Below, one piece after another: positions 9,740-20,200 of a DNA stretch of 64,000 bases (position 1 is the first letter of the stretch; every line of letters starts with the position of its first letter). Both the position numbers and the translations under genes were made by a program. The DNA is from Arenicola marina (Eukaryota; Annelida; Polychaeta; Arenicolidae). Where the stretch lies: NCBI GenBank assembly GCA_964019135.1, contig OZ025250.1, positions 48,577,174-48,641,173 on the forward strand. The letters run 5' to 3'. The notes under the pieces are model-generated. The model was not told where the DNA came from. It did no database searches and saw only the letters and a program-made list of their open reading frames with translations.

Positions 9740-12700
9740 GTGTGGGGGGAGGGGGCGGCTAGGGAAAGGCAGTGGGGGTGGGTGGTACGGGGTGGCGGGG
9801 GGAAGGCGGGCGGGGGCGTGGGGAAGGGTGGAGGGCGGGGCACTTGTCTCAAGTTTTTTCCGACGTGGGTCTGGTCACAAGTGTATTCCGATGTGGGTCT
9901 GATCACAAGTTTTGGATGTACTTGTCGCCAATTCTGGGCGGAGACAAGATGGTTAAAGATTTTGGATGTACTCAGACCTGTCACAAGTCACGAGTGTACA
10001 TTAATAATTATATGCTATAGGCCTATAGTACATCAAAGGCGGGCACATTTAGTCTGGTCGCCGCCTACGCTTATTTTACAGGTCAGCAGACACACGCATA
10101 TTTAGTGGTCCGGGCATTGCTAAAAGCACAGGCAGCAGGATCACTTGCTTATAATGGGTGACAGATAAACTACTGTCAATCCCACCAGACACCAGAAGAC
10201 AAAATGGTGAGATTACAGGTTTCTGAGATGACAACTTTGGCGAAAGGACAGTCTGTTAGTTCAGTTTAAAATAAGGCGTCGGTCGCAACACAAAATATCC
10301 ACTTCAGCGCGTTGGTGACAGCGGGAACCAGGCAGTCCACAGGATACCAGCTCAAACGTGCTACATGTAGCCAGGATCAGATCCAGGGCCAGTGGCTTCC
10401 TGCCACGAACACAATCTCCTGGTAGAGGGCGCCAGCACCATATCCTCAATATCCCAACCTGAGTTATGTCTCGTACCAAGTGGCTGCTCTTATCTTCCCG
10501 CGAGATCGTGCCGCGCGAAATGAACGTTGAAAGACACTGTACAGACGTTTGACGTCATATGATGTGGCTTAATATCCCGTTTGCAGCCAAGTCGCTGAAG
10601 TAGGCGGTCGCTATATACGTGTATATCCCGAAGGCAGCCAAGTGATATCACCTCTTGCATTCCATAGCGTCACACTTGTCCTTTGTGACCCACATCTACG
10701 CCCAAGAAAACCGACTAGAGTAGCTTCGATCTGCCCTGACGACGGCGGTAGCGTATAAGGCTATATATGTAGGCCTACTTACAGTGGATGTTAATACTCA
10801 TCGGGACGTTTACACGAATAGTCCATTGAGCACTCAGTCAGATATGATACATGGATCTAATCCATCAGTCTGGGTTCTCATCCTTGCCAGATACCATGTT
10901 CGCCAGAAGAATGTAGGCCTACCTTTACCAAAGCAATTGTAAGGTGAGGGTCGCCTTTTGTAAGGTTGTCCAGACCTTCTTCAGGCCTTAATGTTGCTGC
11001 GAATGTGACTTCAAAGCGGGTGAAGACTTTACAAACACGTTAATATTTAGCTATATTTCGGCTTCATGGCGACATCATGCTATAAATATATATGATAGTC
11101 CATGGCAACACTGTCATATAGTGTGTTAAATAAGCCTTACATATGTGTACATAATGCCGCGGCCTGCCCTCTAGCGGGAGACAGATCTGAATGTCTACAT
11201 ATAGGTGGCGCTGACCACTTAGTATTAATTAATGATGGGGCAGCGACAGCGTAGGCCACAAGTGGATTTGGTGACCCGCATGTTGAGAGCACGCCGGTCT
11301 GCCCCCCCCCCCCCGTGCACACACACAGAATGCCCCACCCCCCGACTCCACCCTCCACCGGGAAGTCAGGTTACTACCGCGCGTAGTCCATGTAACCAAT
11401 ATGGCGGCCCGCGCGGCCTATATTTACCAGTTATAGGGCGTTAAAGGCGACATTACACATTGACACAATAACATGCTGTCACTCGCGTTATGGCTACCAA
11501 TAATAAGTAACCCCCCCCCCTCTCCACTGTCTCTCTGCGCCACCCCCGCCCCCACCTCCCCTATTCTTCTTCCTACTTCTAGGTCCAGCTACCCCCTCCC
11601 CTCCCCTTCCCCTGGTGTCCACGCCCCCCCCCTCCCTCTCCCGAGCTACCACCCGTAGGCCTATACCGTTTACATGTTTCAACGCTATTTTTGAATAGGA
11701 TTAATTAACTTGTCTCGCGACAGCGTATACAAAGCAATGCGGCTTTAGCCGGGGTCGAGGGAGGGGCAGGGGGGGGGGGCGGGTGTCATTGAATCAAGCC
11801 GATAATTAGGGGCATGGTGGTGGGGGGGGGGGGTGGCACCGTTTTTATGCTGTGGTGCGTTAATTGTACAAGTATATCAGAGAGGGGGGGTTGGGTATGG
11901 ATAGTTTTCACAGTGTATCAGAGAGGGGCGGGTGGTATGAAATGTTTTCACAGTTATCACAGCTAGAAGTTGACACTCAGTTAGATCAACAACCAGATTT
12001 AAAAGTGCTAACAATGCATTAACATTATGCCATCCATTGGGTCTGAGTGCGCGAATGGCGCGAATGGTCGTCGGGCATAAAGACCAAAACTAAATTTGCA
12101 ACTAAATGCAAACCACCGAACCGTCATTTGAACAAATATCCCGGTGATTCTTGAGTTATGATTGACTACCGTTGAGGATATCATATCTATATCCGCTTAA
12201 ATAAAGGTTGCTGCCATCATTGAAAGCGAAAAAAAAGGGAAAAAAGTCCGAGCTCTGCACGGAATGTAGGGGCTTCCATGCGCCTGCATTGAAGCTCAGG
12301 ACATCATCATCGCTATATGTGTGCGGGTTCCCTCGTTCAAGGTTTGCGTTTTGTTGAAATAGTAACCTTGCTTACACAATAGAGTCGATTGACGATGTAT
12401 AATTCAGGGTCGCATCCAGATATGCTGGATAGTGTGTGTGTGTGTAGGGGGGGGGGGGTATTCATATGTTAAATGGTAACCCCCCCACCCCTCTGGATCC
12501 GCCCCTGTTATCACCGCAGTGACCTGGTGGATACACACATGAAATGCCACAAACGACAGGTAAAGTGGCTGTCGTAGTTACGACTATGACTAAGCAATAG
12601 TAGTGGTGCCACATACCATTGTTATGGGATACACTGTTATAGGCAGGTAAGCTAATGCGGCCGACTCCAAAAAGAAGCCCCTGTTGCCCTGTCAAACCAA

Positions 12701-13381
12701 TTAGGCAGGACACCATTGTCCCACAGCTATTACCAGATTGTTATTACTGGAGATAATCATTGGCATAGAGAGGCAGATGCATAGGGGTTGGGGTGGGGGG
12801 TTAGCCCAGTGCTATCGCAACACGAAAGCACGATATGGTTGACCCAATAATACCTGGGGTAGACCTGCAAACACTTCACGAGGCTGTGCGGCCAGTCCGT
12901 TAGGGCCCCGTGGGGGGAGGGGGGAGGAGGAGGAGGGCTAGTGAGGCATCTAGTCGTTGCCAAGGTTACGCGCAATACTGGTACACAATGCCGAGTATTA
13001 TGAATCCCATCAACACACAGATCTCGGGTAGGTCCAGTGTTTACTGATCCACGCCCGGGAGGTACTTAATACATTGCTGGGTCTGGGATGGGTTCCGCAC
13101 CACACCACAAAAATCCGCTCGAAAGGGGTATTTTTCCGCGGCAATCCCTCTCAAAGAACGCACATATTTAGAGCCCCCCACCCCCCTCCTTATAGCGGTC
13201 TTTTCGTCCGCTCTCTCAGGCATCAAGACCCCCCACGGAACCCCCACCAGTTTTGTATAATAGTGCCCCCCCCCCCCGGATCTACATGCCACAGTTATGT
13301 TGGTGTCTGAAAGGGGTAAATGGCGACACGCGACAAAGGCATATTTGTAACTGAGTTCCCCACCAACGCCTCCTATCGAAG
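9740..13381. other. Intergenic 3.6 kb, no supported gene
   Basis: Many poly-C and poly-G tracts (about 11300, 11510, 11770, 11825, 12445, 13267), short degenerate repeats near 9845-9985 (CACAAGT-containing) and 11880-11960, and scattered frames under 125 codons without recognisable domains. Nothing convincing on either strand. Confidence 0.5.
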
Positions 13382-13498
13382 TTAAACAGCTACGCGCTAT
13401 CAGGAGACCTCCATGCTTGGATCCAACAATTCCTCCTCGGCCGCAAACAAAGAGTGAGGATAAATGCCGACTACTCCCCATGGGCAAAACCCATGTGA
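13382..13498 (+). mobile_element. LINE reverse-transcriptase fragment
   Basis: The plus-strand frame from 13382 reads LNSYALSGDLHAWIQQFLLG, then RKQRVRINADYSPWAKP, then a stop. This matches the conserved stretch of non-LTR retrotransposon reverse transcriptases between the catalytic-fingers region and the PQGSVLGP motif (typical form: LxxYGIxGxLxxWIxxFLxxRxQxVxxxGxxS). Only about 38 residues survive. The catalytic YADD block and endonuclease are absent, so it is a dead fragment. Probably Jockey/CR1-type, but the clade is uncertain. Confidence 0.75.
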
Positions 13499-13572
13499 AC
13501 TTACATGTTAACCTCCCCAAGCAAACCATTAGGGAACATGCTCAGTGGGCTTGATTTACAAGGAACGTCCCC

Positions 13573-15975
13573 GGCTCAGTTGGTAAGGCAGCTGAGCTGC
13601 AGATCAACGGGTTGTGGGTTCGCGCCCCGGCACGGCGCCTTTATCTGGGGCAAGTCTTCCCGGCTCAGTTGGTAAGGCAGCTGAGCTGCAGATCAACGGG
13701 TTGTGGGTTCGCGCCCCGGCACGGCGCCTTTATCTGGGGCAAGTCTTCCCGGCTCAGTTGGTAAGGCAGCTGAGCTGCAGATCAACGGGTTGTGGGTTCG
13801 CGCCCCGGCACGGCGCCTTTATCTGGGGCAAGTCTTCCCGGCTCAGTTGGTAAGGCAGCTGAGCTGCAGATAAACGGGTTGTGGGTTCGCGCCCCGGCAC
13901 GGCGCCTTTATCTGAGGCAAGTCTTCCCGGCTCAGTTGGTAAGGCAGCTGAGCTGCAGATCAACGGGTTGTGGGTTCGCGCCCCGGCACGGCGCCTTTAT
14001 CTGGGGCAAGTCTTCCCGGCTCAGTTGGTAAGGCAGCTGAGCTGCAGATCAACGGGTTGTGGGTTCGCGCCCCGGCACGGCGCCTTTATCTGAGGCAAGT
14101 CTTCCCGGCTCAGTTGGTAAGGCAGCTGAGCTGCAGATCAACGGGTTGTGGGTTCGCGCCCCGGCACGGCGCCTTTATCTGGGGCAAGTCTTCCCGGCTC
14201 AGTTGGTAAGGCAGCTGAGCTGCAGATCAACGGGTTGTGGGTTCGCGCCCCGGCACGGCGCCTTTATCTGAGGCAAGTCTTCCCGGCTCAGTTGGTAAGG
14301 CAGCTGAGCTGCAGATCAACGGGTTGTGGGTTCGCGCCCCGGCACGGCGCCTTTATCTGGGGCAAGTCTTCCCGGCTCAGTTGGTAAGGCAGCTGAGCTG
14401 CAGATCAACGGGTTGTGGGTTCGCGCCCCGGCACGGCGCCTTTATCTGAGGCAAGTCTTCCCGGCTCAGTTGGTAAGGCAGCTGAGCTGCAGATCAACGG
14501 GTTGTGGGTTCGCGCCCCGGCACGGCGCCTTTATCAGGGGCAAGTCTTCCCGGCTCAGTTGGTAAGGCAGCTGAGCTGCAGATCAACGGGTTGTGGGTTC
14601 GCGCCCCGGCACGGCGCCTTTATCTGGGGCAATTCTTCCCGGCTCAGTTGGTAAGGCAGCTGAGCTGCAGATCAACGGGTTGTGGGTTCGCGCCCCGGCA
14701 CGGCGCCTTTATCTGGGGCAAGTCTTCCCGGCTCAGTTGGTAAGGCAGCTGAGCTGCAGATCAACGGGTTGTGGGTTCGCGCCCCGGCACGGCGCCTTTA
14801 TCTGGGGCAAGTCTTCCCGGCTCAGTTGGTAAGGCAGCTGAGCTGCAGATCAACGGGTTGTGGGTTCGCGCCCCGGCACGGCGCCTTTATCTGGGGCAAG
14901 TCTTCCCGGCTCAGTTGGTAAGGCAGCTGAGCTGCAGATCAACGGGTTGTGGGTTCGCGCCCCGGCACGGCGCCTTTATCTGGGTCAAGTCTTCCCGACT
15001 CAGTTGGTAAGGCAGCTGAGCTGCAGATCAACGGGTTGTGGGTTCGCGCCCCGGCACGGCGCCTTTATCTGAGGCAAGTCTTCCCGGCTCAGTTGGTAAA
15101 GCAGCTGAGCTGCAGATCAACGGGTTGTGGGTTCGCGCCCCGGCACGGCGCCTTTATCTGGGGCAAGTCTTCCCGGCTCAGTTGGTAAGGCAGCTGAGCT
15201 GCAGATCAACGGGTTGTGGGTTCGCGCCCCGGCACGGCGCCTTTATCTGGGGCAAGTCTTCCCGGCTCAGTTGGTAAGGCAGCTGAGCTGCAGATCAACG
15301 GGTTGTGGGTTCGCGCCCCGGCACGGCGCCTTTATCTGAGGCAAGTCTTCCCGGCTCAGTTGGTAAGGCAGCTGAGCTGCAGATCAACGGGTTGTGGGTT
15401 CGCGCCCCGGCACGGCGCCTTTATCTGGGGCAAGTCTTCCCGGCTCAGTTGGTAAGGCAGCTGAGCTGCAGATCAACGGGTTGTGGGTTCGCGCCCCGGC
15501 ACGGCGCCTTTATCTGGGGCAAGTCTTCCCGGCTCAGTTGGTAAGGCAACTGAGCTGCAGATCAACGGGTTGTGGGTTCGCGCCCCGGCACGGCGCCTTT
15601 ATCTGAGGCAAGTCTTCCCGGCTCAGTTGGTAAGGCAGCTGAGCTGCAGATCAACGGGTTGTGGGTTCGCGCCCCGGCACGGCGCCTTTATCTGAGGCAA
15701 GTCTTCCCGGCTCAGTTGGTAAGGCAGCTGAGCTGCAGATCAACGGGTTGTGGGTTCGCGCCCCGGCACGGCGCCTTTATCTGAGGCAAGTCTTCCCGGC
15801 TCAGTTGGTAAGGCAGCTGAGCTGCAGATCAACGGGTTGTGGGTTCGCGCCCCGGCACGGCGCCTTTATCTGGGGCGAGTCTTCCCGGCTCAGTTGGTAA
15901 GGCAGCTGAGCTGCAGATCAACGGGTTGTGGGTTCGCGCCCCGGCACGGCGCCTTTATCTGGGGCGAGTCTTCCT
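13573..15975 (+). repeat. 89-bp tandem array of a tRNA-like unit, 27 copies
   Basis: Units start at 13573 and recur every 89 bp up to 15887. Each holds an A-box-like GGCTCAGTTGGTAAGG (consensus TRGCNNAGYNGG) and, 44 bp later, a B-box-like GGTTCGCGCCC, the spacing of a type-2 Pol III promoter. GCTC and GAGC can pair as a D-stem. The core TGCAGATCAACGGGTTG is shared with the SINE fragment at 5400-5451. Copies are almost identical; the main variable base is G/A in ATCTGGGGC/ATCTGAGGC, which alternates strictly over units 3-10, giving a 178-bp dimer there. No TTTT occurs inside the array. Short frames of 70-94 codons reading MGSRPGTAPLS are by-products. Confidence 0.95.
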
Positions 15976-16000
15976 CTGCCTCATTCGCTTTCTTCAAGGG

Positions 16001-16008
16001 TTTTTTTT
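16001..16008 (+). terminator. T8 tract, candidate Pol III terminator after the 89-bp array
   Basis: Eight T residues about 26 bp beyond the last 89-bp unit and on the same strand. Pol III terminates at runs of four or more T. No such run exists inside the 2.4-kb array, so this is the first stop signal for a transcript started in any unit. Whether the array is transcribed is unknown. Confidence 0.4.
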
Positions 16009-16086
16009 CCGCTTACGGCAGGTTGATACAATAAATATTCCACGTTCAATCCCCTGATCTTGGGATGTAACTGTCGCCACGGCTTC

Positions 16087-16325
16087 TGATTGGTTGGTTG
16101 GTTGGTTATTCAGGACGCTTTAACCACTTTTGGTCATATCGCGTCAATGGGGGAAGGGAGGGAGAGTGGAGCCATGTCCCCGGGGGTAACCCCCTACTCT
16201 TTACGAAGAAAGACTACACAGACATGACCACAGCAGGGCTCGAACCATCGACCCACGTGCCGTTAGGCTCTCAGGTGACCAGAGGACTCAATGCGAGCGC
16301 TCCAGCCCTCTGAGCTGAACAAACC
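16087..16325 (-). mobile_element. tRNA-derived SINE with (AACC)n tail
   Basis: On the minus strand a tRNA-like head has an A-box-like CAGCTCAGAGGGCTGG near 16315 and a perfect B box GGTTCGAGCCC near 16240. The long spacing is like that of tRNAs with a long variable arm (Leu/Ser type). A non-tRNA body follows (through TTACCCCCGGGGACATGG), then TTAAAGCGTCCTGAAT and a short (AACC)n tail at 16091-16106. Head, body and simple-repeat tail are the standard SINE layout. It looks nearly full length, about 240 bp. Confidence 0.7.
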
Positions 16326-16715
16326 GCTACAACCAGGAAAATTCGGGGTTTCATACGTACTACTCAATATCGAAGCCCTCTACTCACCTGATCATTGCGC
16401 GTGGACTGCCGATGAGAGAAAAGGGTTACTAAACTCTCACCTTTGATAGCTTCACTCCCAGAATCCGACCAAATTTCCAAAAATGTCAGGGGTAATTATT
16501 TAAGGTTTCGTTATCCCCAGTATTCACTCCCCACTTGTTGGCCTGCCCCCCTCAGCACGCCCCCCCCCCCGTCCACTCAATACCACACACATACACAGGT
16601 AACGGAGATTGGCCTTGCATGTGCAAGGAGAAGTATATAATATTGAATGAATAAGTACAATACAATGAATAACCATAGACCAAAACACTTACAAACAGAT
16701 ATAAATAATATTAAT
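16326..16715. other. Intergenic, 3' side of PROSER3
   Basis: No gene seen. Contains a short poly-C tract near 16561. Frames of 65 codons here carry no recognisable domain. Confidence 0.5.
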
Positions 16716-16721
16716 TTTATT
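16716..16721 (-). promoter_or_regulatory. Candidate PROSER3 poly(A) signal AATAAA
   Basis: AATAAA on the minus strand about 415 bp past the PROSER3 stop codon at 17134-17136, implying a 3' UTR of about 0.4 kb. Confidence 0.45.
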
Positions 16722-17133
16722 GCCGTATAAAAGCAGCAAGTATCACAGACAATACATTCTGTACAGATCACCATGCGGACCTAGTTCAACATTAAGTGTA
16801 GGAGTCTCCCAAGGTCAGGAGTTCCGATAAATTAACGTCAGGTAAGGTTATCGAAGCTCACTTTGATTCGGTAATTAATCGTCCCTCGCGATAAACAAAT
16901 ATGATAAGACCAGCAAATATGTTTAAACTAAACAGTTAAATGTGCATTGCACGCGACAAGAGAACTTAGCTTTCTTTTAAATGTATTGCAATAGGAGTGA
17001 ACTAACTGATAACCGTGAATCAGGGCGATAAAAGGGCGAAGCAAATTCACGTGGCTATCAATACAGTCAACGAGCGATGATCGGGAAAACAAAACCACGT
17101 GGCAATCGACGCAGTCAATGAGCGATAATTGGG

Positions 17134-17282
17134 TCATTTTGCAGCGTTGTCAGCAGCCCCTCCAAGCAGGCGGTCGATGGCCAGCAGACGCTCGAGGTGA
17201 GACGCTCGGCGCTGGCGGAGATCTCGCAAAATCTCGTCTTCGGGAAACTCGTCCTCGTCGGACAAATCAACCGCATCGTCTT
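17134..17282 (-). CDS. PROSER3: PROSER3 exon 13, C-terminus and stop
   Basis: 149 bp with TGA at 17136-17134. Acceptor TTTCTTCAAG. Encodes an acidic stretch (DLSDEDEFPEDE) followed by an amphipathic helix (ILRDLRQRRASHLERLLAID) and ends GGAADNAAK. Phase 1 entry matches exon 12. Confidence 0.85.
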
Positions 17283-20200
17283 CTTGAAGAAATAAAATAA
17301 TTGATAAAAGAAAGTCAAAAATCAAAACCACCGGAATTTCGTATTTAAATACAAAGAACCAATTATACTATACAAAATTTCCCAAGAAAATGTAACCACA
17401 GTATAATCTGTGTAGTTGTATAATCAATATAGGCGAAGTGTAATCAATTATATATAACAGGGATCAAGCTTTACTTTACTTTACAAAATATCTGCTTAAA
17501 CTGCCGCATTAAGACCTGACAGCAGTTTTTTTTTGTGGCCGCGCACTGCTGATGATTTAAATGAATTTCGTGTATATTCTCTACAAACCAATCCCTGCAT
17601 AAAAGTTGTAACTGCCATACAATGGCCGCGTGCTCCACAGTGGGGTCATAATAGCGAGAGTTTTTTGCACGTACCATTGAATCTCAAGTCGTCAAGGTCC
17701 GCGTGCCCTGTTTTATACCCAGAACGAGGCTCCTCAGCAGACGCGGCGGCCTGAGAGGTGGTGCCCTCTGCCGGTCTCTCCGTACACTGGCCGTCATCAG
17801 TGGTGTCCAGGGAGCTGGTGAACAGATGGGCCCCAACCACCTGCAAATACAGGCCCAAAAAAAACGAGAATATTTTTGTGCACATGCGGGTTGAATGGGC
17901 CGGGAAATATCCCGAATGGGCCGGGGAATCCCAGGGCAATGACATGGGGTTGGAGGACACGTGCCCCAGATGTAGGTGCTAGGGCGCGAACCCACGACCT
18001 GTTGGTCTGCAGCCCAGGGCGCGAACCCACGACCTGTTGGTCTACAGCCCAGGGCGCGAACCCACGACCTGTTGGTCTGCAGCCCAGGGCGCGAACCCAC
18101 GACATGTTGCTCTGCAGCCCAGGGCGCGAACCCACGACCTGTTGATCTGCAGCCCAGGGCGCGAACCCACGACCTGTTGGTCTGCAGCCCAGGGCGCGAA
18201 CCCACAACCTGTTGCTCTGCAGCCCAGGACGCGAACCCACGACCTGTTGCTCTGCAGCACAGGGCGCGAACCCACGACCTGTTGTCTTGCAGCCCAGGGC
18301 GCAAATCTACGACCTGTTGGTCTGCAACCCAGGGCGCGAACCAACGACCTGTGGCTCTGCAGCCCAGGGCGCGAACCCACGACCTGTTGCTCTGCAGTCC
18401 AGGGCGCGAACCCACGACCTGTTGTCTTGCAGCCCAGGGCGCGAATCCACGACCTGTTGGTCTGCAACCCAGGGCGCGAACCCACGACCTGTTGCTCTGC
18501 AGCCCAGGGCGCGAACCCACGACCCGTTGATCTGCAGCACATCATGGATATTACCTGAGCTAGCGAGGCTCTAGTTTGAGCAAGCTCAAGTGTCACTAAC
18601 GTATCTTATCATAAGGCGACCCAAAGGCAGGTCTTCCAGCGTTAACTTACTATTGCATGATTGATACAAATTGTCTGTTATGCATAATTGCTGGTCTAAC
18701 CACCACAATCGGCCAGTTTAATTCTTAAGAGCTTCAGATATGTACAGATCATTGAAATTTGTGTCACATGCTGGATGATGTGTCACATGCTAGATGATGT
18801 GTCACATGCTAGATGTGTCACATGCTAGATGATGTGTCACATGCTAGATGATGTGTCACATGCTAGATGATGTGTCACATGCTAGATGATGTGTCACATG
18901 CTAGATGATGTGTCACATGCTAGATGTGTCACATGATAGATGATGTGTCACATGCAAGATGATGTGTCACATACTAGATAATATGTGTCATACGCCAGAT
19001 ATTAATTATAAGGGTCATTAGGGATGACAAGGCACATGGCTACCACATCATGTACTTCTAGAGCAAGATGCACACGTCGAACATTTTTGCATTGGTAATT
19101 GCAGTATAACACCAGCTTGGTAAAATAGACCTGGATCCACAATTATACAGGAATTGTAATCAACGGGTCACATGTTTCTTGGTACATCCCTGGTCTCCCT
19201 TTTACATTATAACAAGGATAATAGCTGAAGTGTTGCTAACTCATACCTAGACTAATAGGCAAGGGTTGTGAATATTAAAAAATCACAGACACAGAGTGAC
19301 AACAAATCAAAACAATGGATTGAGGCATTACTTATTTTATATTGTCCAAGTAATTATTGTTGAACCGCAGTTGAATTTGTATTTGCAGTATTTTTGTGCA
19401 ATCAATGTTGAATTTTTTTTTTCATTGTTGAACCACTAAAACATGCGTTATCCATATCTTTGATGAGGAGACAGAACTGTCTCCCACGATATCAGTTGCA
19501 ACTAGAGTTGGCACTACCAACACGGTGTTTGTGTGTTGGTTGCACGCGGGATGCAGCGATTCTGATAGGTACGTGTCCTGCGTCATTTGTCGCACAAAAA
19601 TGACGCATTACATTGAGCTGTGAGGGGACATGGTGACGCATTGTAAATATATAGTGAGCAGACTATTTAATATTTCATTTAGGTTAATGTCCCATTATTT
19701 TTTCGGATGTCCCATTATTTTTTCGGATGTCCCATAATTTTTTTGGAGCTCTGGGACACTGGGACTGACCCACTGGCAAACCTATCAGAATCACTGCTTT
19801 AAGATCTCGTTGCTGGATATGGGAGGGTCGCCGTCGCACAGACACCTACCTCGCCAATGGTCGAGCTGAGGGGTCGCACAGGGCTGCTGGCGTGCTGCGG
19901 GGAGGGCAGGGTATGGCGGAGGGGTCGGGGTGGGGGGTGATCCGGTAAGGATGTCCTGACCGTCCCCCTAAGCCCGGACGCTGCGCCAGACGAAGGTTTG
20001 TCACGTGTCGACCGTTTAACCCCGAACGCCACTTCCGGCCTCGGGATATCCTCAAGGTCACTCACTTCGGTAAAGGTCATTTGGTCGTCGGATAATGCGT
20101 CGGAAGGAACTGGGGGTTTGACCTTTGACCCACGTTTCTTCGAAGGCCATTTGTCCTTGTGCGCTGGGATATCCGACTGCATTTGACCTTTGACTTTGGA

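Noticed and set aside
9480-9902. 140-codon plus-strand frame
   Set aside because: Arg/Gly-rich, runs into low-complexity G-rich DNA, and overlaps the better supported minus-strand membrane-protein frame.
13041-13529. 162-codon minus-strand frame
   Set aside because: The opposite strand carries a clear LINE reverse-transcriptase motif, and the minus frame has no recognisable domain.
13573-15975. Cluster of 27 functional tRNA genes
   Set aside because: No complete acceptor stem or anticodon arm can be drawn, the D-loop is too long, and the B box has a changed base. tRNA-like, not tRNA.
13614-16057. Overlapping 70-94 codon frames starting MGSRPGTAPLS
   Set aside because: By-products of the 89-bp tRNA-like unit. 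The period is not a multiple of three and the same peptide recurs from each unit.
17982-18541. CRISPR array
   Set aside because: Units are contiguous with no unique spacers, and the host is an animal.
17684-18596. Open frames of 120-278 codons on both strands
   Set aside because: Caused by the stop-poor 35-bp tandem repeat. All frames of the region are open, which no real gene would show.
18541-18600. A 30-bp phase 0-0 micro-exon (LAQTRASLAQ) between PROSER3 exons 11 and 12
   Set aside because: It would fit the frame (AG before CTTGCTC, GT after GCTCAG), but it has no homology support and exons 11 and 12 already join in phase. Transcript data could reinstate it.
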